Source of the DNA: Datisca glomerata
Lineage: Eukaryota; Streptophyta; Magnoliopsida; Cucurbitales; Datiscaceae
NCBI GenBank assembly: GCA_003255025.1
Contig: QANY01005361.1
Coordinates: 258,715-322,714 of the forward strand
DNA length: 64,000 bases
Reading direction: 5' to 3'
Part shown: piece by piece, positions 35,025 through 48,330 of the stretch
Numbering within the stretch: position 1 is the first letter of the stretch
Layout: each line of letters opens with the position of its first letter
Made by a program: the position numbers and the translations under genes
Notes under the pieces: model-generated
Database searches by the model: none
Seen by the model: the letters and a program-made list of their open reading frames with translations, nothing else
What the model was told of the DNA's origin: nothing

Positions 35025-35050
35025 GGGTTTCGAGTCCCTCGGGGGCAAAA
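35025..35050 (-). other. tRNA-3'-end-like primer binding site
   Basis: Reading the minus strand just inside the LTR end gives TTTTGCCCCCGAGGGACTCG then AAACCC. The complement looks like a tRNA T-arm and acceptor stem (GTTTCGAGTCCC, TCGGGGGCA), so this is a plausible primer site. The tRNA identity is not determined. Confidence 0.5.
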
Positions 35051-36156
35051 TGTTGGAGGTGAGAGGGAGTGGGGGCCACCAATTTATAGTCCCCAAGCCG
35101 TATAACCAATCGGGACCGTTCTTCAATCCAACAGCACGAACGATGTCCAATCATGGGGGAATGGTGTAAGCTTAGATGTTCACGTGACACAAATTCGAAG
35201 GAGCGACATGAGACATTGAAGGGTCAAGAGTCACGTCGTTCACCCTCCCTCTCACACGTCCGTACGTAATGGTCGTTACCTCCACCTAGGTGAGATTGAC
35301 AACAAGGATTCAATAGAAATAATCTCACGTGCTTGCCCACAACAAGACGACCACCTCGAGGCGATCCCGAGGAACCTCGCAAAGAAGTCTTCAGGCCTAG
35401 GTGGATGGGACCCACCAGATCTTTGATTGGGGGTAACTGTTCTGGGTATTCCCAGACTACCAATGATGTGTCATGCCATGTCAGGCACTTCTACTTAACT
35501 TCAAGAAGAGGAAATGGAGAGTTCAGCTCCCGAAGGGAAACCAACCTGACCAGGTCGACCGCCAAAGGAGCTCGGGAAGTATCAAACAACACAAGCTAGG
35601 AAACTTCGAGGGGAAGGTCTGACGCAAGAGCTCGGCTAATCTTGTGTTAGGCATCATCATTATTCACTGAAAGTAGCACTCCACATGTGGTTTTCCCATT
35701 CATAGAAGGCACTGGTTGACTTGAAATCGTCGTAATTAAGTGTCAAGTCAGTCACCAAACGGTCGCATCCAACAAGCCTGGTAGGACTAAAAGCAAGTCG
35801 ACATTTAATGCACGTCAGCTAGGGGACAAAGGCATTTAATACTACCCCTAGCTCATCATTTCAATAAAGGTTGTCACCTCACTCGAAGCGTACTTGACAT
35901 GTATCCCTCTCCCAAGGCCATGTATATATATCCCATCTACAAATAGTGTAAGGTAAATAACTCTCTCCTAAGAGAAACTCTGCCAAAATTACTATAGAAT
36001 ACTGATTTAGGCATCGAAGGCTATTCAACGAGGAAACCACCCCCGATTCTCTTCTTCTCTAAAGTTTTTCGTTCATGTTGCGTTAGCTCCAAATAGAAGG
36101 ACTCACACGTGAAAGGGAAGTTGCGTGCTACCCCGACCATGAGATTTTCGGTAACA
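35051..36156 (-). repeat. Putative 5' LTR of the minus-strand gypsy-type element
   Basis: On the minus strand it starts TGTTACCGAAAATC at 36156 and ends CTCACCTCCAACA at 35051, with TG...CA ends and a TATAAAT word at about 35078, close to the primer side. No second copy was found in the window, so the LTR assignment rests on ends, primer site and gene order. A second TATATATAT word in the other direction lies near 35922. Confidence 0.5.
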
Positions 36157-36379
36157 ACAATAAGTATTAACTTTTGAAAAGTATTTGTGGAAAAACTAAT
36201 GACAAAACATTTATTTCCAATTAATTTAGGAAAAAAATCTAAATTCCCTTCAATGTATGCATTTTCAAGTGATGACTAAATTTTGAATTTTCAAAAGTGC
36301 ATACATACCCGTAAAAAATGTAATACTTTATCAAGTAATTTCTATATATTTATCACCAAAAAAATGAGTATACTTACCT

Positions 36380-36843
36380 CGACGTCGTGTTTCATTTATG
36401 AATAAATATATCTCTTCGTTTTCATTAACGTTAACTTTCAAAATTCTCTTATCTTTGAATTTCTTCTTTGGCTTACTACGTCTCTTCTTGAGTAGCTTTC
36501 GAAGTTTCTCCGTGAAACGGATCAGATCTTCATCTTCTTCTTGACTTTCTCTTTCAATAGATGTGGTTTTGACCAGTAGGTATTCTCTTTTTCAATAATA
36601 TACATCCTCTTCCATGAACTCGTGGATAATTAACGATCCCATGAGTTCTTTGACTAATATCATCTTAAGATCATCTGCTTCTTGAATAACAACTGTCTTG
36701 TTCTCCCATGAACTTGCAATGTCGCTCATTGCAAATAATTCATATTCATGCATAATTGTGTCAATCTTAGATTCTCTAACCTCATTATTACCTTCATTTA
36801 TTCTTTTCAAAGCGTCCCATATATCTTTTACATATTCACACAT
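36380..36843 (-). pseudogene. Copia-type gag (UBN2-like) fragment
   Basis: The minus strand reads CEYVKDIWDALKRINEGNNE, VRESKIDTIMHEYELFAMSD, then directly ENKTVVIQEADDLKMILVKE and LMGSLIIHE, followed in the next frame by RESQEEDEDLIRFTEKLRKL and LKKRRSKPKKKFK. In intact copia gag proteins about 50 residues lie between the YELF block and the IEEAKDL block; here they are missing, so there is an internal deletion. No pol domains were found nearby. Confidence 0.8.
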
Positions 36844-36859
36844 ATTTAAATTATTTATG

Positions 36860-37660
36860 CTTAAGGCACAATATTAAATATTAATAACTTTTACATTTAA
36901 AAATAATTTAATTTTGTCATTATGGTCAAACCAAGTGATTTAGGCATCTAAGGATCATTTTTGACAATATCCCAAAAATTATAATCAAAAGATTAACTAT
37001 AGATTTGGTTCTTATTTTTTAGAAATTAAAGTTTAGTCTATAGAAAAATTAAGGTTTTGAAATCGATTGTCATTTAAAACAAAAAGTAAAAGGTGATGAA
37101 ATTGCTCAAGATGAATAAGTCTTAGATATAGAACATCAAGTTTTGATACTAACTGTAAAATCAATATAACACCATTTTTATTAAGGGAAGTATTTAGAAA
37201 AGTTCAAAAGAAATGTAAAATTGCTTAAAATGAAGGATAAATATCAAACTTAATATTCAAGCAATAAATAATAAATATTTCACGCAAACTCAAGTAGCAA
37301 ATGAATATCTGAGGATGAATGCCACTAGCTACGAGTTGAATAAATAATATATAAGAAAAATTATCAATTTGGCCATCATAGTTTATATCAGTTTTTAATT
37401 TGTCCATCGTAGTTTAAAAAATCTCAACTTGATCATCCTAGTTTACTTAACATCTCAATATGATCAATTTGTCACTCTCCATTAGCTAAATTTAATGGGC
37501 ATGTTGACGTGATACATTAAGTAATGACGTGAAAATCATAAGACCCACAAGTGCACAATCACCCATTGTAATATTGTTTTTTCTTACCAATTAATATATT
37601 ATACATTTTTATTTTATTAAAAAATATTTTTTTTATTATTAACTATTTCTCTTTTCTCAT
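36860..37660. other. AT-rich, no gene; TE-end-like phrase
   Basis: 37355-37480 holds repeated phrases (AATTTGGCCATCATAGTTTA, AATTTGTCCATCGTAGTTTA, CTTGATCATCCTAGTTTACT) of the kind seen in terminal parts of plant DNA transposons. No partner end was found. Confidence 0.4.
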
Positions 37661-37665
37661 TAAAA

Positions 37666-37695
37666 CTAGGTACCCGGCACGTGCTTCGCACGTGC
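37666..37695 (-). mobile_element. Helitron-like 3' terminus
   Basis: On the minus strand a hairpin GCACGTGC-GAA-GCACGTGC (37677-37695) is followed seven bases on by CTAG (37669-37666) and then TTTT. Helitrons end in a short hairpin plus CTRR and insert between A and T, which fits. The body would lie to the right (37696 onwards). I could not find its TC start or any Rep/helicase frame, so it would be non-autonomous. Confidence 0.55.
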
Positions 37696-40600
37696 ATAGT
37701 TGTAATAGTATGTTCTGACACTTTAATAACAAATTATGTAAAGATGTACAGTAATATATATTTTATAATATTTACATATATTGTAAATTAACAATACCTA
37801 CTAATGCATTCACTTTTATTCTATTTATATTATACAAGTATTATTTATTTATATATAAACTCAGAATTTATTTTATTGGTCAATACACTCCAATAAGGAG
37901 AAAGTAGTCTCAATTTTTTCAATTTGATGCTACGACAACAAAGGATTTCCCGAGGTTCCATAAAATGATGGTTGGGGTAGTGTCCGCATTAGCCCATAAT
38001 ATAGGCAGCGCTTCTTGCAGGGCGCTTTTGATTAGGAGCTCCTTCCATGTTGCCATAAGGCTCTTCAACCAGATGACGAATGACTTCGAGGACCTCTTGT
38101 TCCTCACCAGGAGGTTGTTCTTTTATTGGTAGTGCCATGTTGAATAAATACGAACAACTAATATCAAAATACATAATACAAATTTAAGTCTTACAAAATC
38201 AAATTACATAAAACAACTAATATCACAATAAAAAATCAATATATGAATTAAACTCATCATTCAAAAATATTGTTAACTACCATTAGAAACATGGACAAAT
38301 AAACATAGAATCATACACTAATTTATAACTACAAAAAATCTACAAAACATACTGAGTGTATATACAAACTAAATGTTCTGGTCATAACTTAAACCACACG
38401 AGAACTATAGCCCATAGAAGCATAGAGATAATAATTAGGGAAATAGGAAAGACGGAATGTAAGTACAATAAAATAGACAAAAAAACAACAAAGGAAATAA
38501 AGAACAACTCAAAATTTTTTAACTCACCACACAACTGAAGACTACACAAATACAAGAACATATTATGAACAATAAACAACTAAGCCTAATTTAACCTCAA
38601 AAGGAAATTTTGACCGCCTTCTTAAACAAAATGAAAAGATGTAAAAATTCATAATCCTAGACTTCAAATAGGTCCATCGAAACCCAAATACACATCGAAT
38701 TATTCATTTATAAAAGTCACAACCAAATATCATCACCCGAAAAATTCTTACCAAACATGAGCTAAATAACTTACACAAACTGCATGATTCAATTTGAGGA
38801 TTTATTTCATATTTAAAAAAAATACCAATCTGTCTAAAAAAAGACAGTATCCAAATACTAAATTGCCTCTTGTACTTGCCACAGACCCAAAACTGTGTTT
38901 AAATGATCAATTCATTTAATAATATTGTCCAAAGATATAAGGATTCATTATGTGGCATAAAATAGGAAGTCGATTTTAAAATCGACTGAATAACTCCAAC
39001 GCAACTTCTTTACTTAGAAAGCAGAGGATATAAATAACTAAGTGTAAAGACAAACGAAATGTTCAGGTCATAACATCAATCAGAAGTGGAGAAAAGATGA
39101 CCTTAACCTAATAAAGAAACTTCATAAATGATTTTGAGGTTGTAGTAATTAACATCAATTTGTTAAAGAAAAATTACTAATCAACCACAACCAACATAAC
39201 ACATGAAATAACTCACACATCCCTAAATCAAAAGAGAACTACAACTCATACAACGGACCAACATAACCAATTTCTTTCAACTTACATATTTGAGAAAGTT
39301 TTGCTTCTTGTATTGCACAAACTCCGAATAAAACCAATCTAAGAGCACATATCAAATTTCAATAAGAAATGAGACCTATAATCAATATTTACCAAGTTCA
39401 TATCAACAAAAAGTATTAATTATGAATAAATATTAATCATGAACGTTCAATAGCGTGTAAAGTACCTTACCTCAGAGAAGGAAGAAAAGAGCTGAAAATA
39501 TATTGAAGTTTCTGTAAGATTGATATCTAATTTATAGCAGTAGAAATAGCACAAAGATAAAACTCAACGATTTGTTAAACCCAAAATCTACCGAACACTC
39601 AAAAGGACAAATATAAGCGCCTAATAAAATGAAATAGCTTATAAAAGGGAAAAAAAACACTAACACAATCCAAATCTATCCTAAAACACAAGACAAATTA
39701 AAATTCAATTTTAATCTCAACCTCACACACATCCGCAACAGCTGTTACGGAACAAATTATCTCCAACAAATGACAAAAATCACCGCTTAGACTAAATTTG
39801 TACATACTGGAAAAATAAAAATTATCGAATAACATCGAAAATTATTTAAACAGTAAAATTCTAAAAAAAAAACAACCAAGAAACCACCACTGCACTGAAT
39901 AAATTCAACCACATTGACTGATAACCCACTGTTATTCTATTCCCACAGGACCGATTGATAATCTAATAATATTTTCAATAGAAAGATAAGACAAAAAAAA
40001 CTCAATGGATTTCCTCAAAGATTTTTTCGCGCACGGTATTTTTCTAGCTCTCTAGAAATTTCACGAATCTAAGCTCACAAAGTTATATGTCTCCAAAAGA
40101 ATAAAATCTTTTCATTTTTGTCTTGGCTTAGTGAGTTGAACCAAGGAGAGGAGAGATATATTTATGGGTCTAGAGAGGGTGTAATTTGGCAAGCCGGATA
40201 GGGTGGATTGACCAACCAACCAAATTTAATCACTCACATAATTGAATTCGGCATGATGAATAGGGAAAGCGGACGTGCCACTCACCATTCGGTTAGCCGG
40301 ATGTCGGGAGCCAGCCGGCTGAATTTGAGAGGATTTGGAGACTAAACCAACAGTGAACCAGAGATGAACCATGTTATATTTTCTTGATATGGTTTGGTAT
40401 TATAAGATCGGATTTATGTGCGGTTCAATCCGATTCTATATCACATGCATCGTTTTGATTCTTTAGAGTTTTGATTCAAACTATTTTGAATCTATTTGAT
40501 ACACTTCGTGCTCTTCACAATACATCACATGTATCTCGCGTTACACTACTTCAATTCTCCTTTATTCTATTGTGATAAACACTTATAATAAGAGTCTTTC

Positions 40601-42313
40601 AACCTTGTTTGCACTTTATTCAGACCTATACACTTAATTAAAATATTAATATAAATACTATTGTCATCATCAAAATTATCACTTAGCTAAGGTCAACAAT
40701 CTTTCTTTTTGAAGATTTTTTTTCCCATCCAAACTTGATTTTGTCATTTCCACTCGCCTTGTGAAATTTCTCTCTATCTACACAAACCACTTTGAAAGTT
40801 TGAAATCCCTATTAGCTGAATAAACAAGCTCTCTAATATGCTAGCTTGGTATAATGGAGACGCAAGAGAGTAGGGTGGTATTTTATGAACTATGCTGATC
40901 AGATTCACTGAGCCATTTCTAGATGAAATTGGCAAAACCAGAGGTGGATGTTTGGTAATAGATATCCTTTGCTAGTTGGGTTTAATTGAGATATAGGAGG
41001 GAGGGTGTGGGACTGGGGGTGCGCGCGTTTACGCCCACACGAGCGTGAGTGTGTGTCTGTGTTTGTACCTCCTGTAAATTTGGTAGACTTCCATATGAAC
41101 TTAAAGGTCAAAATTTTAAGATAAATGAAAAATATTTTTATGAAAATATAGTTTCAAAACATATAATTCTATTGGAGAGAGATTTAAAAAAATCAAAACA
41201 TGAGTCACTAGACAATAGTATATTTTCTAGAATATTAGCATTGACAAATATGATGGTTAAGCCATATGCATCAAAGAGAAGGAGAGGAGAACCACCTGCA
41301 TAGTAAAGAGAAGGAGAGGAGAAGGAGAATCGGGCGCGGGTTTGGAGAACCCAAAGGTTTAATCAGGCGTGGAGGAAAGAGAGTTACACTGAAGGAAGCT
41401 TAATAGGTGTGGAGTGCCTGATCTCCCTGATGTATCAAAACCCTAAAGATTCACAATAGCCTAAGTGTAATCTTATGAATTAATTTGGCTAAGTGAAATC
41501 ATAAAGTCCGAATTCTTTTACAAGTGCTGACCAAGACCAAGTCAGTTGGTGGTGTAAAATCTACTACATTAGGCAAAAATAAAATTTCATAAGTTGAAAC
41601 ATAAACAATATAACTTAGAGATATCTCTAAAAGATAAAATAAACATATAAGTTTGAAACATGAACACAGTAACTCAGTAGGTCTGCATTACACAGTAATC
41701 AAACTAGAAAAAATATTCCTCAGAAACCACAAATCCAGAAATGAGAAGCAAATGAAATAAGAGAGCCGCAAAATTTGCTATATTAACCAGTAAAAAATAA
41801 GATAACCTTCTTCTCTTTCAATACAAAGGCACAAGTTAACTAAATAAACCTCAAGAACAAGTTATTTCTTAAAAGAACAACCCAATTATGCTAAATAAAC
41901 CTTCAAGTATCACAAAATATCATTCATGCAATGTTAGAAGTCCATCAATTTCAGCCTTCACAATGGAACACTAATGGCTGAAGAGCAAAAGAAAAATCTC
42001 AATTTCATTTATATTTTAGCCAAATGCATTGCAATAGACGGTTCCTCACTAAAACAACAAAACAGTGAGGAAAATTGGATATAAATAACTTACATAATGA
42101 TTTCAATAGATAATTTTACAATAAATGATTTATCATACAAACAAAAATTTAGAACAGATTTGAAGTCATTTTCAATAAATGTTTGGTTCATGGTTGAGAA
42201 TCTCATAACAAATGGACTTCTTAAAATTCAATTAGCGACCTTCAGGAAACATAGATTGTTCAGAGAGCGAAAGAAGTAACTCGAGACAGGTCAAAGATAT
42301 GTTGAAAAGGAAA
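37696..42313. other. AT-rich stretch, no gene seen
   Basis: No family-like frame on either strand. Repeated phrases occur, e.g. AAATGTTC(T/A)GGTCATAAC near 38370 and 39058. A small GC-rich patch with AAGCCGGATAGGG and GTTAGCCGGATGTCGGGAGC lies at 40190-40330. Part may belong to the Helitron-like element ending at 37666, part to a CACTA-type element ending at 50839. Confidence 0.45.
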
Positions 42314-42776
42314 ATTAAACGTAGTGTTTTCAAGATGCGAGGCGCACTCCAAGGCGACAACCCTCTTGGTCGCCTAGAGGCGAGAGACGTTAGAATGGCG
42401 TCGCCTAATCGAAGAGAGGCATAATTTGATATGTATGTAGGAAAATTAATATTATAGACTGCACATCAAAATTATATAGATGATAAAGCAATAAAGTGAG
42501 AAAATAAATAGACAATTTTTATAGACACTTTGTATATTGTGAGGAGTATAAGTTTAAAAGTAAAAAATAATAGTTAAAAATATATATTACCTATTTTAAA
42601 TTAATAATAGATGTACTTGCTATTGGAATTATAAGTCTATAACTATCTAATAATAAAATCTTATAAATTTAAAAACATTAAATGGATAAAAGTAAAAAGT
42701 AAAAGTAAAAGAATGTTAGAGAGAGAAACTCTCCCCTCTCTCTAAATCTTCTTTTATCTTCTCCTCGCCGACCTCC

Positions 42777-44857
42777 ATGGCCAATGTGATACATTTTCAA
42801 GCTGAGGAAGGGAAGGAGCATGAGGCTGATGTAAACAAAAAGCTCTGCAACACAAGAACTCCTTCTTAAACAACTAAATGTGAAGGAATCCTTGGTAAAC
42901 TTTGAGGATGCAATAAATGCAACCTGTATTTCAGACCAACTTAGGTATGGATAACGAAACATCATCTTATGATCATTGCTCAAACATTAATGAACCTCAG
43001 GGCCCTCATGTGCGAGCAGTTAATGTAGTCGAAACATTAGAAGGACGACTTAATGAAGGTTTCATTAAAGCCAAAATGATTAATACACCTACCTCATAGC
43101 ATTCATGTTTCCCAAAGTCTAAGCTGGGAAGCTGTAAAAATATTAGTATTGACTAATTTGGACATATACCAAATTTTGTTGAGAACCAAACACCCGGGGC
43201 ACGTTGGCTACAATGATTGCACGTAGAGGAAAACCTAGCATTAATGAGGGACCTGCCATGTAAGAAAACCTGGATGAATCACATTGCGCTAACTCATTTA
43301 AAATAAATAATGTAACCCTAGACATATATATGAAATATGATGAAGGCAACACGCGATTTGACACTTTGCCTTTTGTTATGCACGATGCGTAGAAAGCCTT
43401 GTCCTTTCCTACAACGATCACTGCCCCATGTGAAAACATAGCCATTGTACCTTTCCCATCTCTCGAGCTAGTATTGTCACCATCATCATCCTCAACTGCA
43501 AGGAAACCAAGCTCTCCTCCGTTCCCTACCTACAATGTTGCAATGGAAGAATTGGAACTTTATGCTTTTACTTAAGGATTTCGTAGGAACTGTGAAGCTT
43601 ATCCTCTTCCTCCCCAAGGTACAAACCAGTTTTACCAAAATCTTTGTCAAGACTCTCCTAAACCTGCACAAAAGGATGGTACTTGGGCTGAAAAACTTAA
43701 GCAGAATAATAGGCAAAGATTGGAGCTGTACCATGAAAATTCCATGATCTTTGGACCTGATGGAGCCACAGTTATGCTCAGGATAGCTTTTCCAAACGGG
43801 AGAAATGCATTGTGGGTTTCTCTGTGGGGGAAAACTGCTCATTTGCACCTGGTGAAAAAGATTACTACTCATATCTGGAACCATATGGCCTCATTAATGT
43901 CTCTATCTTCAATGGCTTGTTATATTTCAAATTTGGTTCCATTGAAAAGAGAAATTCTTTCTTAGAGGATGGACATTGTCACCTGTTGGGTAAGCCACTC
44001 ATTCTTAAGCCATGGGAACCCAACACCTAGTTTGGAAAAGATAAAGTCAAGAAGCTTTCAATATGGGTCAAACTTTGGCATCTTCTTGTTGAACTATGGA
44101 CTTCTGAGGCTCTTAACCATATTGCCAGTGCAGTAGGAGTTCCCTTATACTCTGATTCCTTGACTGTAAAAGGGATAAGGAAAGGATATGCCCGAGTCTG
44201 TGTGAAAATAGACAGAAACACCAAACCAATCATGCATTTTGACATTGATCTTGGAATTGAAGATTGGAACCCAATTGTTGTAATAGTTGAATATGAAGGC
44301 ATGCCTAAGAAGCACACTAAATGCAAGGTCTTTGGACATGATTATGATTTTACGCCAAACACCAAACCTATCCCTCCTCTCATCCCTCCTCAGGAGGCCT
44401 ATTCCACTCTTTCCCCCACCCTTCATGTCCCCTCACATTCTAACACTCCTCCTACTGTCTCCACTCCTCCTCCCACCCCTCAAGCCTCACCTACCAAGCA
44501 CCCCACCCTTCTCCTTATCCCCTTAACCCCTCTGAGAATGAATTGACCCCGGTTACTTCTAAGAAGAACATGAGACAACCTCCTTATCTCCCCAAGCTTG
44601 ATATTAGTGAGCTGGAAATCAATAATGTCCCTGAGACTCAGTTCACTGCTCAGGTTAGTCCCACTAAAGACAGAATAAATGGATCAAATGGGGAACAAGC
44701 ACTAAGCACACATGTGCTCTCCCTAGCCCCTCTAGCTATCCTTCCCCCCAGCTCAGTATCTAGCTCAAGCAGAAAGAAGAAGAAAAAGAAAGGTACTTCC
44801 CACCCTAACAAAATTGGTGGTAAAAATTTGTTGTCTAATGAGACTTCCCATCTATAA
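42777..44857 (+). pseudogene. LINE ORF1 (DUF4283 / zinc-knuckle type), broken
   Basis: ORF1 binds the LINE RNA. The start ATGGCCAATG at 42777 runs soon into stops. The recognisable middle reads WAEKLKQNNRQRLELYHENS, then GLINVSIFNGLLYFKFGSIE and LLGKPLILKPWEPNT (43690-44030), the DUF4283 pattern. The following SIWVKLWHLLVELWTSEALN and ARVCVKIDRN blocks (44050-44220) lead to the knuckle zone KHTKCKVFGHDYDF, where the first and last cysteines of the usual CX2CX4HX4C are lost. The Pro/Ser-rich tail (44350-44857) has a Lys-rich end. Confidence 0.8.
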
Positions 44858-44871
44858 TCATATATGTTTAA

Positions 44872-47800
44872 TATTGCCTCATGGAATATTAAGGGGCTTA
44901 ATGGCTCCCTAAAACAAGCTATGTTAGAAAACTCTGTAGAGATTTTAATTTGTCTATTTGTTCTGTAATTGAGACCAAGGTTAAGGCCTCAAGTTTTATT
45001 TTAATTTCTAAAAGAGTGTTCCCTAAGTGGGATATTATAAATAACTACCAGCATGCAAGGGGTGGTAGAATATGGGTTGCTTGGGATAGCTCCATCATTA
45101 TTTTATCAGGTTTAGATTCTTCTGATCAATTTATGTTTTGTAAGCTACTTCATATTGAGAGCCAGATTACTCAATTTATCTCCTTCATCTATGCTGTAAA
45201 CTCTAAACTGGAGAGGCAATGACTATGGAGATCTCTTTTACACCAGCATTCTTTGTGCACCAACGCTCCCTGGCTCATTCTGAGAGATTTTAATGTGATT
45301 ACTGGACCTAGTGAAAAATGTGGGGGTAGAACAGGTTGGACAGATGGAATGAATGTATTCACAGACTGCCTGTATCACATTGAGGTTGAGGACCTTTCTT
45401 ATTCTGGTTTCCAATTCACTTGGAGCAACAAGCAAGATGATGGGGCCTTTATTATGTGTAATCTTGATAGGGCTTTATGCAATACTCAGTGGAGAGATCT
45501 CTTTTCCAATGCATCCTGCCTATTTGCACCTCTGGGATACCAGATCACTCCCCCATTATTCTTCAATTGGGTGGAAAAATTGTTAAACCAAGAACTAGGT
45601 TCAAGTTTTCCAACTTTTAAATTGACAGAGAAGGGTTCTGGCCAATTGTACAAGAAGCATGGAACACTTAAGTGGAAGGAACTGCCATGTTTCAAGTATG
45701 CTATAAGCCCAGGGCCGTAAAAAGCCTTAAAAACCTTTAACCAACAACATTGCAGTCACATATCTACCAGGTCTAAGTTGGCTAGAGTCCATTTGGAGTA
45801 AATCCAGCAGCTTCTAGCTTCTGACCCCAACAAATAGGAGCTTCAAAAGAGAGCACATGAGTCTTCTCAGAGTATTCAGGCCTTTGGAAAGTAGAAGAGA
45901 GCTTTTACAAGTAGAAATCTATAGTACAATAGCTCACCATTGGGACTAAAATACTCAGTTGTTATTCCAAAGCATGAAGAAAAACAGAATCAGATCAAGG
46001 ATTACACGCCTTACTGAGAATGGTAACATCATATCAGACCATGCTCTAGTCATTGAACACATAGTTTCCTACTACTCAGAACTTTTGAGATCCCCAAACC
46101 CACAGACAAATATAGATTGGAGTATCCTGCATAGCGTCTTCCCTACAAAGCTAAGTCAGTCATAAGCTCACAGTTTGATATCACATGTGATATAAGAAGA
46201 AGTGAAGCTAGCTATTTTCAATATGGGTAATGATAAAGCCCCTGGTCCATATAGGTTTCCAGCTGGGTTCTTTAAGAAGCTTGGCACATTGTTGGTGGAG
46301 ATGTCTCTAAGGCAGTAATAGAGTTCTTTCTCAATGGCTCCCTTCTCAAAAAGCTTAACTTTATAGTTATCTCACTGATCCCTAAGGTTCCAAACCCTTC
46401 TTTTGTGGGTGATTTTAGACCCATTTCTTGCTGTAATGTGCTCTATAAATGTATCAACAAGATCTTGACAGATAAAATGAAAGCAACCCTGCTTGACTTG
46501 ATTAACCCCAACCAATGTCCTTTTATACATGGTAGAAGAATAGTATATAACATCTTTCTTTCGTAGGAATTACTCAGAAACTACCATAGATCTCTTGGTA
46601 TGCCAAGATGTGCTCTAAAAGTTGACATAAGGAAAGCTTATGGCAGTGTCAATTGGCTTCTTATTGGTAAAGCTCTTCAGTGCCTTAACTTCCCTGATAT
46701 ATTTATTGTTTGGGTCATGGAATGCATTTCCTCCCCCTTTTACTCATTTATTATAAATGGTGAACCTCATGGCTATTTTAGAGGAGCTAAAGGCATTAGA
46801 CAAGGGGACCACATCTCTCCTCATCTTTTTGTTATAGTCATGGAAGTACTCACTGGTATCCTAAAGTCTGCAGCTCATCACACTCTTTTCAAGTTTCATT
46901 GGAGATGTAAAGCCATTGACCTGGTCAGTTTGTGCTTTGCAGATGACCTCTTCTTGTTCTGTAGAGGAGATAAGGAATCAGTGCGCTCTCTTAAAGAGTG
47001 TCTTGAGATATTTCAAAGCATGACAGGACTCGAAAAGAGTTAAGTGTTCCTTTCAGGAGTAAAATATGAATAAGCTTAGATTATTCAATAATCTAGTGGC
47101 TTCCCTAGGGGTCATCTTCCTGTCAGATACTTGGGAATGCCCCTTATTCCCACTAAGCTTTGCAAAGCTGATTGTGTCTCCTTGGTGGAGAGAATTACAA
47201 CTAGAATTGGATCTTGGGACTCTAAATACCTTTCCTTTGCTGGTAGACTCCAACTGACTTAGTCTATACCTCTAGCTATGTTTCGATTTTGTGTTGGCCT
47301 CTTTATCTTGCCCAAAAAGGTCATTAAGAAAGTTCAGGATCTCCTTAGGAACTTCTTTGTGGAATGGTAATGCAACCAAACATTTTAGGGCTAAGATTGC
47401 TTGGGCTGACATATGTTGTGAGAAAAGTAAAGGAGGTCTAGGTTTCAGGGACCTCATTCTTTCCAATGAAGTGGTAGTGGCTAAACATTTATGGTTCTCA
47501 TCTCAACCTCCAAGTTCCTCCTTTGAAAGGATTGGTGTCAATTTTTTTTAATAAGAAAGAGCTTTATCTTCTTGGTCCTTATTCCCGCTAATGCTTCCTG
47601 GGTTCGGAGGAAGATCCTCAAGCTTAGAGATAAATTCTTGCTTTTGTGTTCTGTTAGCATTGGCAATTGTGAAAATGTTAAACTCCTGACAGATAAATGG
47701 CATCCTTTGATTTTCAGGACATGTTAGTCCCTTGATTCTAAGGTAGCATAAGTGATCCAGAATGGTCAGTGGGTCTGGCCTACTACCAACATAGCTGGAC

Positions 47801-48330
47801 TTATTGAACTAAGAAATTGTTCAATCCCTCCTCCAAGACCTTTAAATCAGGATGTTTGGACTTAGAATATTAGCCCCAATGGCAACTTCTCAGCTTTTCT
47901 TACTTACTCCCATTTTTCTTCCCCAAGGGGACTAGTTAGGTGGTTCAAGCATCACATTCGAAGATTCAGCTTTATCTTTTGGTTGGCATTACTTGATAAG
48001 CTTGCCACTAGAGATAGGGTTACACAATGGAATAACAAACTAACTGGGGCAGATCTTGAATATGTGTTGTGTATTGGGCATGTTGAGACTAGATCACATT
48101 TGTTGTGGGAATGTGCATTTGCAAGACATATTTGGGAAGTGGCAATCAAGAAATGTGTGGTCTACAATCCTTATTTAGAGCTTCCTCTTGGTCCCAACTT
48201 ATCTCTTGGCTTCTAATTTGGGGCAAGGGTGACTCACTTAGAACCTCCACAATTAAGATTGCATTCATTTCTCTAATTTACCAGTTCTGGAAAGAGAGAA
48301 ATTCCAGGATCTTTGCATATTAGTTTAATG
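44872..48330 (+). pseudogene. LINE ORF2: endonuclease, reverse transcriptase, zf-RVT, broken
   Basis: The endonuclease opens with FNIASWNIKGLNG (44872), keeps ETKV (about 44970), LRDFNVITGP (Gly to Arg before DFN, about 45280) and NLDRALCN (about 45465). The usual SDH box is replaced by YQITPPLF. The reverse transcriptase is open at 46600-47043, with LKVDIRKAYGSV (family DS read as GS), GIRQGDHISP and the catalytic CFADDLFLF (about 46935). The C-terminal zf-RVT reads YVLCIGHVETRSHLLWECAF (about 48060-48120), and the end is FWKERNSRIF. Stops and frame shifts occur throughout 45700-46600 and 47040-47980. Confidence 0.88.

Noticed and set aside
35895..35990. Plus-strand TATATATAT promoter-like word suggesting the LTR at 35051-36156 reads to the right
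   Set aside because: Gene order, the primer-site-like sequence and the TATAAAT near 35078 all fit the minus direction better.
40984..41070. GTGTGTGTCTGTG / GCGCGCG patch as a possible structured or regulatory element
   Set aside because: Short simple sequence without a partner repeat or gene nearby.
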